From: Cupriavidus basilensis
Lineage (GTDB): Bacteria; Pseudomonadota; Gammaproteobacteria; Burkholderiales; Burkholderiaceae
NCBI RefSeq assembly: GCF_029335485.1
Contig: NZ_JARJLM010000620.1
Coordinates: 1-34,829, forward strand
Length of the DNA: 34,829 nucleotides
Direction of reading: 5' to 3'
Both the position numbers and the translations under genes were made by a program. Below, in pieces: positions 33,860 to 34,829 of this stretch. The notes under the pieces are model-generated. The model was not told the origin of the DNA. It ran no database searches and worked only from the letters and a program-made list of their open reading frames with translations. Each line of letters starts with the position of its first letter. Positions within the stretch are counted from its first letter, which is position 1.

Positions 33860-34561
33860 TCACACCGCCGCACCGCGGGTGCGGGCGAATTCGAGCAGGT
33901 CGTTCATGTCGTGCCCGGTGCCGGAAGGACTCACATCGAGCCGCTCCGCCGGATGACCGGCACGATTGATCCAGAACGTGGTGTAGCCGTACCAGGTGGC
34001 CCCGCAAGCATCCCAGCCATTGGACGAGACGAAGAGGATTTCCCCGGCCGCCACCCCGAAAGCCTTTGGGCCCAGCGCATACGCGTCGGGGGCGGTCTTG
34101 TACATGCGCACCGCGTCCACGGACAGCACATGGTCGAACAGCCCGTGCATGCCGGCGCTCTTGACCGAGATATCCAGCATCTCCGGGTTGCCGTTCGACA
34201 GAATGCCCAGCGGCAGACCGGCAGCGCGCAGACGCTTGAGCGCCCCGAGGTTCTCCGGGAAGGCCGACAGGCAAGCGTATTCCTTGAGCAACTGCGCCTC
34301 CGCGGCGGGGTCCAGCACCAGTTGCAGGCGTTCCGCGGCATAGCGCAGCGCATCCACCGTGATCGCCCAGAACGGCTTGTAATATGCGCCGTCAGGGGCA
34401 GCCAGGGAGCGGATGCGGGTGTAGTCGATCTGCCGCTCGCGCCACAGCAGGGCCAGCGGCTCGCCCTTGCCCGGGAACAATTGTTCCGCGCGCGCGGTGA
34501 CCGAATACACGTCGAACAGCGTGCCGTAGGCATCGAAGACGACTGCGCGGATCTTGTTCAT
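33860..34561 (-). CDS. (S)-2-haloacid dehalogenase, HAD superfamily type II
   Basis: A 233-residue L-2-haloacid dehalogenase. All key residues known from Pseudomonas L-DEX are present: nucleophile D10 (VVFDAYGTLFD), R41, S122 and N123 (ILSNGN), K155 (MYKTAP), and S179, N181 and D184 (FVSSNGWDA). It should turn short L-2-haloacids into D-2-hydroxy acids, for example chloroacetate into glycolate, in the cytoplasm. It lies 43 nt upstream of aceB on the same strand, so the two are probably co-transcribed. Some family members have other phosphatase or dehalogenase roles, but the intact catalytic set favours dehalogenation. Confidence 0.93.
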   Translation of the reverse strand: MNKIRAVVFDAYGTLFDVYSVTARAEQLFPGKGEPLALLWRERQIDYTRIRSLAAPDGAYYKPFWAITVDALRYAAERLQLVLDPAAEAQLLKEYACLSAFPENLGALKRLRAAGLPLGILSNGNPEMLDISVKSAGMHGLFDHVLSVDAVRMYKTAPDAYALGPKAFGVAAGEILFVSSNGWDACGATWYGYTTFWINRAGHPAERLDVSPSGTGHDMNDLLEFARTRGAAV

Positions 34562-34829
34562 GAGCTAGACGCTTTCCCCTGGCCAACCTGGCAGTCCCGT
34601 GCGCTGCGTGGGCCTGTACACCAATGAATGCATAGCATTGTAGGGAGACGTTGCAGTGCGGCAAAGTCGGTCAGGGTCACTTGATCTTTTACTTTTACCC
34701 CACTAATCTTTGCTAACGCCGTAAAGAATAGGCACCAAATCCACCCCATTACCGTGTTCGCCCTGTTATTTGGGTTGCATGCGGCATAAAACCGGCCTGC
34801 TTCGTGGATCATTTCAAACAATTGGAGAC
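34562..34829 (+). promoter_or_regulatory. AT-richer leader region, probably upstream of a plus-strand gene beyond the window
   Basis: These 268 bp have lower GC than the rest and no convincing gene; the minus-strand frame at 34558-34821 lacks any family motif or ribosome site. The sequence ends CAATTGGAGAC, with GGAGA (34824-34828) placed like a Shine-Dalgarno for a start just past the edge. The promoter for the dehalogenase-aceB pair must also lie here, but I cannot point to clear boxes. Confidence 0.4.

Noticed and set aside
34558-34821. Small minus-strand open frame at the right edge
   Set aside because: No ribosome site or family motif; it overlaps the start of the dehalogenase gene and lies in leader-like AT-rich DNA.
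1-34829. Mobile elements, phage genes or CRISPR arrays
   Set aside because: I saw no transposase or integrase motif, no terminal inverted repeats with target duplications, and no regularly spaced repeats; the short tandem duplications look like slippage.

Overview
The window is GC-rich (roughly two-thirds G+C) chromosomal DNA. It most resembles a Burkholderiaceae betaproteobacterium of the Cupriavidus/Ralstonia type. That placement is an inference from gene content and protein similarity remembered, not searched: malate synthase A beside an L-2-haloacid dehalogenase, a proteobacterial membrane formate dehydrogenase with its own selenocysteine genes, and a Coq4-like protein. I see no insertion sequences, CRISPR arrays, rRNA genes or prophage genes.

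Left part (1-8594). A truncated SGNH/GDSL hydrolase and a small glyoxalase-fold (VOC) protein come first. They are followed by a six-gene same-strand cluster: DszC-like acyl-CoA-dehydrogenase-fold oxidoreductase, DUF3088 protein, second DszC-like paralogue, two NtaA/DszA-like FMN-dependent monooxygenases, and a FAD/NAD(P)-binding oxidoreductase. Two of the junctions are ATGA overlaps. The gene set looks like oxidative use of an organosulfur (or chelator-like) substrate by reduced-flavin chemistry. Neither a transporter nor a dedicated flavin reductase is visible here.

Centre (8793-18930). This is a compact selenocysteine unit built around one selenoprotein. The formate dehydrogenase alpha subunit has an in-frame TGA (Sec197) followed, 11 nt later, by a textbook bacterial SECIS hairpin. 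Then come the Fe-S beta subunit, the cytochrome b gamma subunit, the chaperone fdhE, selA, selB, tRNA-Sec (selC) and fdhD. The genes needed to make Sec-tRNA, decode UGA, insert Sec and mature the enzyme are therefore side by side, apart from selenophosphate synthetase (selD). The tRNA-Sec gene begins at the base after the selB stop codon.

Right-centre (19091-29345). A Tat-exported transglutaminase-like protein, a CRP-type regulator divergent from a Coq4-like gene, and a minus-strand catabolic operon follow. The operon is CMD-family protein, BKACE beta-keto-acid cleavage enzyme, MFS transporter and SDR dehydrogenase, and it is divergent from an AraC-type regulator. Next is a minus-strand pair of cytochromes c: a triheme dehydrogenase-type subunit and a TsdA-like diheme protein.

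Right end (29712-34829). A LysR regulator is divergent from a DHA1 MFS exporter. Malate synthase A (aceB, with a strong terminator) lies downstream of an L-2-haloacid dehalogenase, both on the minus strand. The last ~270 bp are AT-richer leader-like DNA ending in a Shine-Dalgarno-like GGAGA, which suggests a plus-strand gene starting just outside the window.
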